DNA of 64,000 bases from positions 33,984-97,983 of the forward strand of contig JBNKRZ010000037.1 in the NCBI GenBank assembly GCA_050297015.1, read 5' to 3'. Shown here one piece after another: positions 27,401-34,273 of this stretch; the stretch's first letter is position 1; every line of letters starts with the position of its first letter. A program made the position numbers and the translations under genes. Origin of the DNA: JACKJA01 sp050297015 (GTDB lineage: Bacteria; Pseudomonadota; Alphaproteobacteria; Micavibrionales; Micavibrionaceae). The notes beneath the pieces were generated by a model. The model ran no database searches. It was given only the letters and a program-made list of their open reading frames with translations, and had not been told where the DNA came from.

Positions 27401-27593
27401 CCGTAAAACGGCGCGCCAGAGCGCAATAAGAATCGCCTCCAGACTCACGCGCCGCAATCTTGGAAACGGCCCAACTACTGTTCGGGCGATAAACCGTCTC
27501 CGCCGCCGTGCTATCACTCAAAGCCAACGGCGCAGCGCCCATAACAACGCCACCAAAGACAACCGAAGACAAAAGCCATTTACGCATAAACAT
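24420..27593 (-). CDS. Exported giant coiled-coil protein of unknown function
   Basis: 1057 residues with no recognised family as a whole. A signal peptide (about residues 1-31) follows AGGAG at 8-base spacing. Residues 32-170 form a beta-rich domain (SLAIDFQKMQL, LVLHLGQDYAFYDAL, LNGCLATL) that is also present in the protein encoded just upstream. From about 205 to 830 the sequence is near-continuous coiled coil (LEAENIKLMAEVSDAADRSQ and many similar heptads). A cysteine-containing C-terminal domain of about 130 residues follows (TVYSWDAENLFGS, NRCPGDFAAMPDVV, VACMGDD). It may span or brace the periplasm; that is inference from layout. Confidence 0.85.
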   Translation of the reverse strand: MFMRKWLLSSVVFGGVVMGAAPLALSDSTAAETVYRPNSSWAVSKIAARESGGDSYCALARRFTDGVVLTMARNAKDESSLAIDFQKMQLNKAQAYAVSADAGFGQARRFDVRPVSGKALVLHLGQDYAFYDALNRSDRLTVDVNGQDYAFFMGDIAGGQKKLNGCLATLIEPAAGDEGAQTAQAPAASGQTPALSVSNAPVNEAQLAEMASLRRENERLKADIQAARESYESAMAKNSAESESVAAMNRTIRGLETERDALNDKLADMRSRMEIQNSAQEQDSAYIEQTLKAEIATERTKNETLLHELAQQKALAADLQQKMAAAGDRSREESLIATLKDRIAALETQNTALRSDYDAQMQRVASLEAQLKTQMAAQDDARREAAVNVSAAQRAADEKIAAAARDAEARISTAMRESEMKLSALAKENQALRDDLNVASDHSQEMTRISELEAENIKLMAEVSDAADRSQENERIATLEAENHRLLNDSARQQHDIRTLQAQLDGAKHEAQKGTLQDEGTIAALNKRIRAIQGEKEALERDLEKQMLQVADLKARLQNDTALTQGDAQRVAGLEQENESLNQKLVRQTQEIAALQSRLSDVGERSRVADDAAQKEDMQKIASLMETVEQLEGRNAALLAQLDEVSSSPAPVAADSYSALARVKILEEQLQMANVEKNKLAQKLDALRTEKADGIFELASSNWDLEEATRRFNEAERELQKMGGQVEAQRAQCTAEKRELEFMLFDPEIASEAQTAKLMSLEKELVAARADVARSKQALEARVQDAPPAGDIEALRSKVARLESEKARLEQENETLQLAQKVQHVSPSSGEALAPSYADERAGIVVAETVNWNDAPSVSAGIEAEADISSSTMMPGEVSRPVSLAAAVTEEPLSASSLPLNEASTITFKPAGADLQALLEQASVVRGAAVKPVDAGEDAAVTVYSWDAENLFGSAEQKALGDIQQFDTLVEAYLNKTENRCPGDFAAMPDVVKDQDGIRISTYEVACMGDDASAAASLVFYTQDGVFTSIAHEVDVASMDVAMDVSERLVHALLSTP

Positions 27594-27777
27594 CGTGTTT
27601 GCTCCTGAAAATATACACTTCCCAGAAAAGAAAAGCGCTCTGATCTCTCAAAATATACAACCCATTCCGGATAGAATCACCCATCCCCTTGGTTCAAGGA
27701 TACATAGATGACAAAATAAAAGAAAGGCTATTTTAAATAAAAAGGCAGAGGGTTTTTCAAAGCGCACCCCGAAAACG

Positions 27778-29019
27778 CTACGGCGCAGGCTCTCCAAACA
27801 CAGCCGGAGAGACACGCCGCGGCGCGACAAAGGAACGACCGTCCAAAACCGGGCCGGTCGTCGTCAAAGCGGAAGAATCATTTTCCGGCGCGCTCCCTCC
27901 ATCAACATCAGAGGAGACGGCCCCTCCCGCTGTTTTCTCAACCGCAGGCGCCACAGACAACGTATGCATCACAGGTTCAGGGGGGGAGGCAGGTTCCACA
28001 AAAACAGCTTCACTTTCATCAAGCAAAAGCGGCGGCAAAGGCGGCACCGAGACAGGCACAGCGGCCACATCCGGCGCCTCTCCGGATACGGCTGCGGGCC
28101 TCACTGCCGGCACACCCTTCATAATCGGCGCTTTCATTTTATCCTCTGCCTTTTGCAGAAGATCGGAAAGAATCTGATCCCGCGACAAACCGGGAGAAGG
28201 CACAACGTTTTCAGCTTCACCCTCAACAGCAACAGTGACATCAGCCTCTTTCTCACCCGCGCCGTCAGGCACATCGTCCTGCTCAGGAACACCTTCCGGT
28301 GCCACCCGCGCCCGGAAATCCGGTGATATTTCTGAAGCACGAACCTTTGAGAAATCCAACAACGCGCCATCCCCTTCGGCAACGTCTTGCTCCTGCGCTC
28401 GCGCATCCCCTTGCAGAACGGCCCCCCTTTCCTGTGACGGTGTTTCCTGTGACGGTGTTTTCTGCGCCGTCCCTTGCGCGCTGTAACACGCCCCCAAACG
28501 GGTCAAAGCGTCCCCCAGCCCCAACAAAGCAAAATCAAGCCCCACACCACCAACCTTTAAACGAAGCGTCTCGCCCGTCTGAAGCATGGCACGAAAGTCA
28601 TCAACACCGGACAGATTAACAATCAACGTCCCCTCATCATGCGCATGACCCGGCATCTCGCGCTCAAATGCGGCGTCAATCCCGACAGAAATCCGGTAGC
28701 TTTCCCCCGGATCAAAAGCAGCCTGCCGAAAATCAATGCCCATCGTCAGCACATCCGTATCCGTACCGGAAAAACGAAACACAAAACCATTATCATACTG
28801 GTTCAACATGACACACGGCAGATACAAACCATTTTCACGCGCTTGCACACCCGCCAAAAGAGAAGACGGCCCCACAAGCCACGCACTGGTCGGCACAAAA
28901 ACATCCTCCTGCGCCGCATCATCCTGCGCCCAAACTTTGCAAGATAGACCAAAAGAAAATGATGTTATAACAATAAGTAAAAGAAAAATCTTATTAAGAT
29001 TTAAAACGGATCGTTTCAT
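27778..29019 (-). CDS. Exported protein sharing a domain with the giant coiled-coil protein
   Basis: 413-residue protein with a signal peptide (IFLLLIVITSFSFGLSCKVWA) and no known family. Residues about 40-180 resemble residues 32-170 of the downstream 1057-residue protein: both have a W near the start, one early cysteine, an IDF strand (TMGIDFRQAAF against SLAIDFQKMQL) and a terminal cysteine before the linker. The rest is acidic and proline/valine-rich low complexity, probably disordered. AGGAGG sits inside the last codons of prfB and the ATG follows its stop by 2 bp, so the gene is translationally linked to prfB. Confidence 0.82.
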   Translation of the reverse strand: MKRSVLNLNKIFLLLIVITSFSFGLSCKVWAQDDAAQEDVFVPTSAWLVGPSSLLAGVQARENGLYLPCVMLNQYDNGFVFRFSGTDTDVLTMGIDFRQAAFDPGESYRISVGIDAAFEREMPGHAHDEGTLIVNLSGVDDFRAMLQTGETLRLKVGGVGLDFALLGLGDALTRLGACYSAQGTAQKTPSQETPSQERGAVLQGDARAQEQDVAEGDGALLDFSKVRASEISPDFRARVAPEGVPEQDDVPDGAGEKEADVTVAVEGEAENVVPSPGLSRDQILSDLLQKAEDKMKAPIMKGVPAVRPAAVSGEAPDVAAVPVSVPPLPPLLLDESEAVFVEPASPPEPVMHTLSVAPAVEKTAGGAVSSDVDGGSAPENDSSALTTTGPVLDGRSFVAPRRVSPAVFGEPAP

Positions 29020-29021
29020 AA

Positions 29022-30132
29022 CTAATCCTCCTGTTTCTCCAAACCATGTGCCAGCGAAGCCTCTAGAAAGCCATCGAGATCACCATCCAGCACTTTGTCG
29101 GCTTGTGTGTTTTCAAAACTGGTCCGCAAATCCTTGACCATCTGATAGGGATGCAAAACATAAGAGCGAATTTGATGCCCCCAACCAATATCACTTTTCT
29201 CACCATGAGCCGCCATTTTTTCAGCTTCCCGGCGCTCCAGCTCCTGCTCATACATTCGCGCGCGAAGCATCTTCATCGCGTTATCACGGTTTTGGTGCTG
29301 AGAGCGCTCCGACTGGCACGCGGCCACGATCCCCGTCGGAATGTGGGTCAGGCGCACCGCACTGTCGGTTTTATTGACGTGCTGCCCGCCCTTTCCGCTG
29401 GCACGGTAGGTATCAACACGCAAGTCCTTTTCGTCGATGTCAATCTCAATGGAATCATCCACAACGGGCGAAACGGCGATAGAAGAAAAGCTTGTATGAC
29501 GGCGCGCATTGGAATCAAACGGCGAAATCCGCACCAGACGGTGCACACCGTTCTCCGTCTTCAGCCAGCCATAAGCCTGATGCCCTTCGATCTTAATGGT
29601 GGTGGATTTGATCCCGGCTTCTTCCCCGTCACTACGCTCCAAAACGGATACTTTATAGCCATGCTGCTCCGCCCAACGCACATACATCCGCAGAAGCATT
29701 TCGGCCCAATCCTGCGCCTCCGTCCCCCCTGACCCGGCATGAACCTCCAAAAAGGCGTCATTGCCATCGGCCTCACCGGACAGCAAACTCGTCAATTGCG
29801 ATTTTTCCGCTTGTTGCCGCAGGGATGAAAGCGCTTGCTCCGCTTCGGAGACGATTTCCTCATCCCCCTCTTCCTCGCCCAGCGCGATCAGCTCCACATT
29901 GTCGTTAAGAGCAGCCTCCATCTCGCGAACAGCGGTAATTTTCTGGTCGAGTAAAGTGCGCTCCTTCATCAAAGCTTGCGCCTTATTCGGATCGTTCCAG
30001 AGATCGGGATCCTCAGAAAGTGCGTTCAATTCATCAAGGCGGGACAGAGCAACATCCCAGTCAAAGATGCCTCCTCAGCAATGTCAGCGATTCCTTAATC
30101 GCGCTGACGGCGCTTTCCGTTTCGGCTTTCAT
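29022..30132 (-). CDS. prfB: Peptide chain release factor 2 (programmed +1 frameshift)
   Basis: RF2 releases peptides at UGA and UAA. The gene is in two frames: 23 codons from ATG at 30132 end at an in-frame TGA (30061-30063), and a +1 shift that skips base 30063 resumes at GAC (30062) and runs to 29022, giving 369 residues. The shift site is the classic CTT-TGA-C, with AGGAGG six bases before it. The main frame shows the stop-recognition tripeptide RISPFDSN and the catalytic RASGKGGQHVNKTDSAVRL. Autoregulation by RF2 level follows from the site, as known in other bacteria. Two exported-protein genes and an EAL gene follow on the same strand. Confidence 0.96.
30060..30076 (-). promoter_or_regulatory. 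prfB programmed frameshift site
   Basis: On the minus strand AGGAGG, a short spacer, then CTTTGAC. The internal Shine-Dalgarno pairs with the ribosome and promotes a +1 slip on the UGA codon when RF2 is scarce. Confidence 0.93.
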
Positions 30133-30188
30133 AAGCTCAATTTCCTTACCTAAAAAGTGAAAAGGCGACCACGCGAACGCCGGGAAGA

Positions 30189-30767
30189 TTATGCGGCTTT
30201 TTCAGCCCGTTCATCCTCTTCCACAGCCATGGTGAAAAAATTTATCATCGCCGGGATAAAGCTTTCGCGTTTACCCTCCTCCATCGCGCCGCTCATCAAA
30301 TTCCCGTCCATACAGGGCGCTTCATCCGACCAGCCTGCGCCCGCCTGGACTATCATATCAATCATTGTCAACGGGCCGTTCACCGTACGGCCTTTGATGT
30401 TATCCGTCATCACCAACAGGTTCAAAGCATCCCCCATCACAGCAATCGGTTTTTCCGAATCCATAAAGCTGGAAACAAAGCGCTTGGTGTGCGCCGTCAT
30501 CATCAGTTTGTCCATGCTCCGCTGCCCCCCCGGCAAAACCAGCATGTCATAATCAGCACCCAGCGCCGTAGAAAGCGGCTGATCGACCATAAAATGATGC
30601 CCCCAGCCTTTGCCGTCCCAGCCGTTCACCAGACCGGAATCGGAGCTTACAATATGAACCACAGCATTCGAATCAATCAAAGCGCGCTGAACGGCTGTTA
30701 CGTCCTGCTCACAGAACCCATTAGCCATGAGAATTGCTATTTTCATATCGGAAAGCATTTTATTCAT
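30189..30767 (-). CDS. DJ-1/PfpI family protein lacking the nucleophile cysteine
   Basis: 192-residue protein with the DJ-1/PfpI fold: KIAILMANGFCEQDVTAVQR at the start, DYDMLVLPGGQRSMDKL, then IAVMGDALNLLVMTD and IKGRTVNG. In family enzymes the elbow reads about AICHGP; here the cysteine-histidine pair is glycine-aspartate, so protease, deglycase or glyoxalase activity of the usual kind is unlikely. AGAGGG precedes the first ATG at 9-base spacing. Genes of this family are often stress-linked. It stands alone between prfB and a gene-poor accessory stretch. Classification is firm, function unknown. Confidence 0.85.
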   Translation of the reverse strand: MNKMLSDMKIAILMANGFCEQDVTAVQRALIDSNAVVHIVSSDSGLVNGWDGKGWGHHFMVDQPLSTALGADYDMLVLPGGQRSMDKLMMTAHTKRFVSSFMDSEKPIAVMGDALNLLVMTDNIKGRTVNGPLTMIDMIVQAGAGWSDEAPCMDGNLMSGAMEEGKRESFIPAMINFFTMAVEEDERAEKAA

Positions 30768-30860
30768 TATTTATATCCCTCTTCTATTTTGAGCGACTTC
30801 CCCGCCGGAAAGGTCAACATATTTGATTTTTGGAGCGGCTCAGACCATCGTCTGTTTTAC

Positions 30861-30931
30861 AGCAAATGTCAAGTATTTGCTTTGACAAAACACGGGAATT
30901 GGTACGATCAATCATGGTCTTAAGATCGTAC
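30861..30931 (+). promoter_or_regulatory. Promoter flanked by two palindromes
   Basis: A consensus -35 TTGACA (30882-30887) is directly preceded by AGCAAAT-N7-ATTTGCT (30861-30881) and followed by GTACGATC-N14-GATCGTAC (30902-30931), which covers the expected -10 position (TACGAT or CGATCA). This is the layout of a regulated promoter with two operators. The next gene on the strand starts at 31064. Confidence 0.5.
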
Positions 30932-31063
30932 GGCGCATTTTGAACCTCGCCGCTGGTGAGTGGGTATAGCGATAGTATTTATTTTGGGCTTGTAACCAGT
31001 GTCATACTTAAACATACTAGAAACATCTGTGAACTTAGCAATAATAAAAGGGAAACAATTATA

Positions 31064-31423
31064 ATGGCTGCGACACCAACGTCCTCTCCAGAACCCCCTC
31101 AAAATCCCAGTGCGAAAAAAGACGAATCGATAGACTTCGAAATGCTGCGTAAATCGATAGCGGAAAATATCGCCCAAATGGGGTCGTCATTGAAAGACGA
31201 ACTCAAAGGGGATCTATCCAAGATGGGGTCGTCATTGAAAGAGGAGTTCAATAACAACTTCAGCCGTCTGAAAAGAATATTACAGCGCCTAGATAATGAC
31301 CAGCGAAACTTATTGGCGTTTAGTCCGCTATTCAATTCAGACAACAGAAGAGAGCGGGACCCCAATGATGATGCGCTCACGAAACGTGAGGAAAATATGG
31401 TACCTGTACCAAGGTATTGGTAA
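31064..31423 (+). CDS. Small charged protein of unknown function
   Basis: 119 residues, not recognised. The ATG at 31064 follows AAAAGGGAAA; the open frame upstream is ignored because it lacks start signals. A proline/serine-rich N-terminus is followed by a charged helix in which a motif is duplicated: MGSSLKDELKGD and MGSSLKEEFNN, 17 residues apart. The likely coiled helix continues as FSRLKRILQRLDNDQRNLLA. No signal peptide or membrane segment. A palindrome-flanked promoter lies about 150 bases upstream. Base composition is lower in G+C than the core genes around it. Confidence 0.5.
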   Translation: MAATPTSSPEPPQNPSAKKDESIDFEMLRKSIAENIAQMGSSLKDELKGDLSKMGSSLKEEFNNNFSRLKRILQRLDNDQRNLLAFSPLFNSDNRRERDPNDDALTKREENMVPVPRYW

Positions 31424-31444
31424 TTTCAGCTTTACCTCTCTAGA

Positions 31445-31660
31445 ATGGATTCAGCAGTTCAAGAATTTGCCGTATTCTCGATCTCTGTAATCTTTCTGAT
31501 CCCCCTTTATTTTTCGCTAAGGGGATCGCGCCTCCTTGAGCTCGGCATTGCTCCCCGAAAAGACACTCTCCATCCGCAAGATAACGAAAATGAAAAAGTA
31601 GACTTTACACTGTCTGTTCTCGCTAGAAAATCGCCGGAGTATATGCCCTCCCATAACTAA
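31445..31660 (+). CDS. Possible small single-pass membrane protein
   Basis: 71-residue open frame 21 bases after the previous gene. Residues about 8-25 (FAVFSISVIFLIPLYFSL) could span the membrane, followed by a positively charged stretch and a polar tail. The ribosome site is poor. It might be a second gene of the 31064 transcript or a chance frame. Confidence 0.3.
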   Translation: MDSAVQEFAVFSISVIFLIPLYFSLRGSRLLELGIAPRKDTLHPQDNENEKVDFTLSVLARKSPEYMPSHN

Positions 31661-32103
31661 CAGTTTTGACAGCCACCCAACGAGGAGGCTGCTCTTTGTT
31701 AAATTATGTCACAAAGAATAAGAATAGTCATGACTGAGTGAATTAAGAATTTTATGTTTTTATTGGCCACAATGGCTTGTTTAGGCATTAACCATATAGC
31801 TCGGAACATGGGCTTTGTCACCGTAAATAAGCCTAATGCTTATATTCGTAAAGAGAAAGATAATCAGTATTTAACAATATATAAAAAGGACTTTTAGAAA
31901 AATGCCTATCATCCTTTATATAGGGGCAGATTATCTTGATGATGAAAGCCTGAACAGTTATCTGGACCATGCAGATAACATTAAAAAGGAATAAGCAACT
32001 CTCGCTTTATTTACAACGGGGCAACTGAACACCTTAAAATACTGCTTGGCTCAATTGATCCAACGACCGGTCCGCGAAAGGTGGGTTAAGCTATTGATTT
32101 AAT
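31661..32103. other. Gene-poor AT-rich stretch before the tRNA gene
   Basis: No convincing gene. Two tiny open frames are seen on the plus strand: 31754-31897 (47 codons, hydrophobic start MFLLATMACLGI, ending TIYKKDF) and 31902-31994 (30 codons, MPIILYIGADYLDDE), spaced 4 bp apart, with only weak ribosome sites. A weak stem (CAGCC / GGCTG) with a T-rich tail lies near 31670-31705. The stretch could be the worn end of an element next to the tRNA gene, but no integrase or direct repeat of the tRNA end is visible. Confidence 0.4.
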
Positions 32104-32180
32104 TGGTGGGCCAGGCCGGACTTGAACCAGCGACCAATCCGTTATGAGCGGACCGCTCTAACCAACTGAGCTACTGGCCC
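32104..32180 (-). tRNA. tRNA-Ile2 (anticodon CAU, lysidine-modified)
   Basis: A complete cloverleaf of 77 bases including an encoded CCA. Acceptor GGGCCAG pairs with CTGGCCC; D-stem GCTC/GAGC; anticodon stem GTCCG/CGGAT around loop CTCATAA (anticodon CAT); T-stem GCTGG/CCGGC around TTCAAGT. A CAT anticodon could be methionine, but the variable loop and T-arm (TGGTCGCTGGTTCAAGTCC) match tRNA-Ile2, whose C34 is converted to lysidine by TilS so that it reads AUA. It lies 31 bp beyond the rpoD stop. Confidence 0.9.
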
Positions 32181-32211
32181 CACCGAGGTAGTGGTTATAA
32201 ACTGAAATACC

Positions 32212-34179
32212 TTACGTGTCGAGGAAACTTCTGAGTTTTCGTGAACGAGACGGGTGTTTAAGTTTCCGCAGGGCTTTCGCCTCAATCTGACGGATACGTT
32301 CCCGCGTCACGTTGAATTGCTGCCCGACTTCCTCCAGCGTGTGATCGGTGTTCATCCCGATCCCAAAGCGCATACGCAAAACGCGTTCCTCCCGTGGGGT
32401 CAGGGACGCCAGAACACGGGTTGTCGTCTCACGCAAATTGGAATGGATCGCGCTTTCGACCGGCAGGATCGCATTTTTATCCTCGATAAAATCACCGAGA
32501 GATGAGTCTTCCTCGTCCCCGATCGGGGTTTCAAGAGACACGGGCTCTTTCGCGATTTTGAGAACCTTGCGCACTTTATCGAGCGGCATGTGAAGGCGCT
32601 GCGCCAGCTCCTCAGGCGTCGGTTCACGGCCAATTTCGTGCATCATCTGGCGCGAAGTTCGCACCAACTTATTGATCGTTTCAATCATGTGAACCGGAAT
32701 ACGGATCGTGCGCGCCTGATCCGCAATAGAGCGCGTAATCGCCTGCCGGATCCACCATGTCGCATAGGTCGAAAATTTGTAACCACGGCGATATTCGAAT
32801 TTATCAACCGCCTTCATCAGACCGATATTCCCCTCTTGAATCAAATCGAGGAATTGCAGACCGCGGTTTGTGTATTTCTTGGCAATAGAAATCACGAGCC
32901 GCAAGTTGGCTTCAACCATTTCCTTTTTCGCACGGGCGGCTTCTTTTTCACCCTTTTGCACGGTCCCGACAATCCGGCGCCACTCCTTAAGCGGCAACGC
33001 AGCTTCATCGGAAATCGCCGCAATCTGTTCCCGAACAGCGGTAACTTCCACTTCATGCTTCTCATGGAAGGCGCCCCACTTTTTATCGAGCGTTTTTACT
33101 TTATTGAGCCACTGCGGATCAAGCTCCCCACCGAAATATTGCTCCATGAAGGATTCACGCTTCACACCGCAATCGGTCGCCATGCGGAGCATTTTCCCCT
33201 CCAGAGAAACCAACTCACGATTCATCTGGTACAAGCGGTCGATCAACTGCTCAATACGGGCATTATTCAAACTTACTTCATTCATAAGGGAAACCATCTC
33301 CCCTTTGAATTCCTCATACTTCTTGTTCATGGCTGCCGTTGGCTCCTTCCCGTGGGAAAGAGCATCAATCCGCTCAGCCTGAACCTTTTGCATCTTTTTG
33401 TAGGTCTTTTTAATCTTGTTGAACGTTTCAAAGACCTGAGGCTTTAATTCCTCTTCCATCGCGGAGAGAGACATATTGACTTCGTCACCGTCAGTGTCAT
33501 CTGTGTCATCACCATCGCTATCACCGTCAGACTCGCCGTCACTATCACTCTCATCGGAATCGTCCTCCTCATCCGAATCGGACATATCAGAGGCATCTTC
33601 CTCGCCATCGCTATATGTCGCATCGAGGTCAATCACCTCACGCAGCAGGATATCGCCCTCTTGCAGGGCCTCATACCACGCGATAATAGATTCAATCGCC
33701 AGCGGGCTTTCACAAATCCCGCCGATCATCATCTCTCGCCCGGCTTCTATCCGCTTGGCAATCGCAATCTCGCCCTCACGAGAGAGCAGCTCCACAGAGC
33801 CCATTTCGCGCAGATACATCCGCACAGGATCATCCGTCCGCCCGGTATCATCGGCCGAGATATTTCCACCCGATTCATATTCATTATCATCATCAGAGGC
33901 TTTTTCTTTCGAATCAGAATCATCGGAAGCATCATCACCTTCAACCATCTGCACGCCCAAATCAGAGATCATAGCCATAGCATCTTCAATCTGTTCAGAA
34001 GAAAACTCCTCCGCCGGCAAAGCCGCATTGATCTCGTCATAGGTAACGAAACCGCGTTCTTTCCCGTCTTTTACGAGTTTTTTGACGACACTCTCCAGAG
34101 TGCCTTTCGGAGCCGTTCCGGCGTTTTCCGTCTCTTTATCACTCACAGCCGCTTTTCCTGTATTGCTTTTCGCTACCAT
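32212..34179 (-). CDS. rpoD: RNA polymerase primary sigma factor RpoD
   Basis: 655-residue housekeeping sigma-70. Region 1.1 lies at the N-terminus; region 1.2 is DDPVRMYLREMGSVELLSRE; region 2 includes ANLRLVISIAKKYTNRGLQF and FSTYATWWIRQAITRSIADQ; region 3 starts near IRIPVHMIETINKL; region 4 has LTPREERVLRMRFGIGM and EEVGQQFNVTRERIRQIEAK. The non-conserved region between 1.2 and 2.1 contains an unusually long run of Ser, Asp, Glu and Gly (about residues 190-235), and another acidic stretch precedes region 1.2. An intrinsic terminator separates it from dnaG, so it must also have its own promoter. Confidence 0.97.
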   Translation of the reverse strand: MVAKSNTGKAAVSDKETENAGTAPKGTLESVVKKLVKDGKERGFVTYDEINAALPAEEFSSEQIEDAMAMISDLGVQMVEGDDASDDSDSKEKASDDDNEYESGGNISADDTGRTDDPVRMYLREMGSVELLSREGEIAIAKRIEAGREMMIGGICESPLAIESIIAWYEALQEGDILLREVIDLDATYSDGEEDASDMSDSDEEDDSDESDSDGESDGDSDGDDTDDTDGDEVNMSLSAMEEELKPQVFETFNKIKKTYKKMQKVQAERIDALSHGKEPTAAMNKKYEEFKGEMVSLMNEVSLNNARIEQLIDRLYQMNRELVSLEGKMLRMATDCGVKRESFMEQYFGGELDPQWLNKVKTLDKKWGAFHEKHEVEVTAVREQIAAISDEAALPLKEWRRIVGTVQKGEKEAARAKKEMVEANLRLVISIAKKYTNRGLQFLDLIQEGNIGLMKAVDKFEYRRGYKFSTYATWWIRQAITRSIADQARTIRIPVHMIETINKLVRTSRQMMHEIGREPTPEELAQRLHMPLDKVRKVLKIAKEPVSLETPIGDEEDSSLGDFIEDKNAILPVESAIHSNLRETTTRVLASLTPREERVLRMRFGIGMNTDHTLEEVGQQFNVTRERIRQIEAKALRKLKHPSRSRKLRSFLDT

Positions 34180-34235
34180 TCCATCGAATCCGAATCATCT
34201 ACACAAGTTAGGAATTATTCCGTACTTACATTAAA

Positions 34236-34270
34236 AATTAAAGGGGTTTTCCAATCCCCCCCCCTTTTTT
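34236..34270 (-). terminator. Intrinsic terminator between dnaG and rpoD
   Basis: On the minus strand AAAGGGG...CCCCTTT encloses a G-rich and ATTGGAAAA loop, followed by AATTTTTAATG. The arm also contains a run of nine G (C on the plus strand, 34256-34264), a likely slippage site. Confidence 0.55.
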
Positions 34271-34273
34271 CCT

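Noticed and set aside
30029..30060. prfB starting at the TTG in the main frame
   Set aside because: The upstream 23 codons plus CTTTGAC with AGGAGG form a complete RF2 frameshift leader, so the gene starts at 30132.
32104..32180. tRNA-Met reading of the CAU tRNA
   Set aside because: The variable loop and T-arm match tRNA-Ile2, and the body lacks the elongator tRNA-Met pattern; kept as Ile2 with some doubt.
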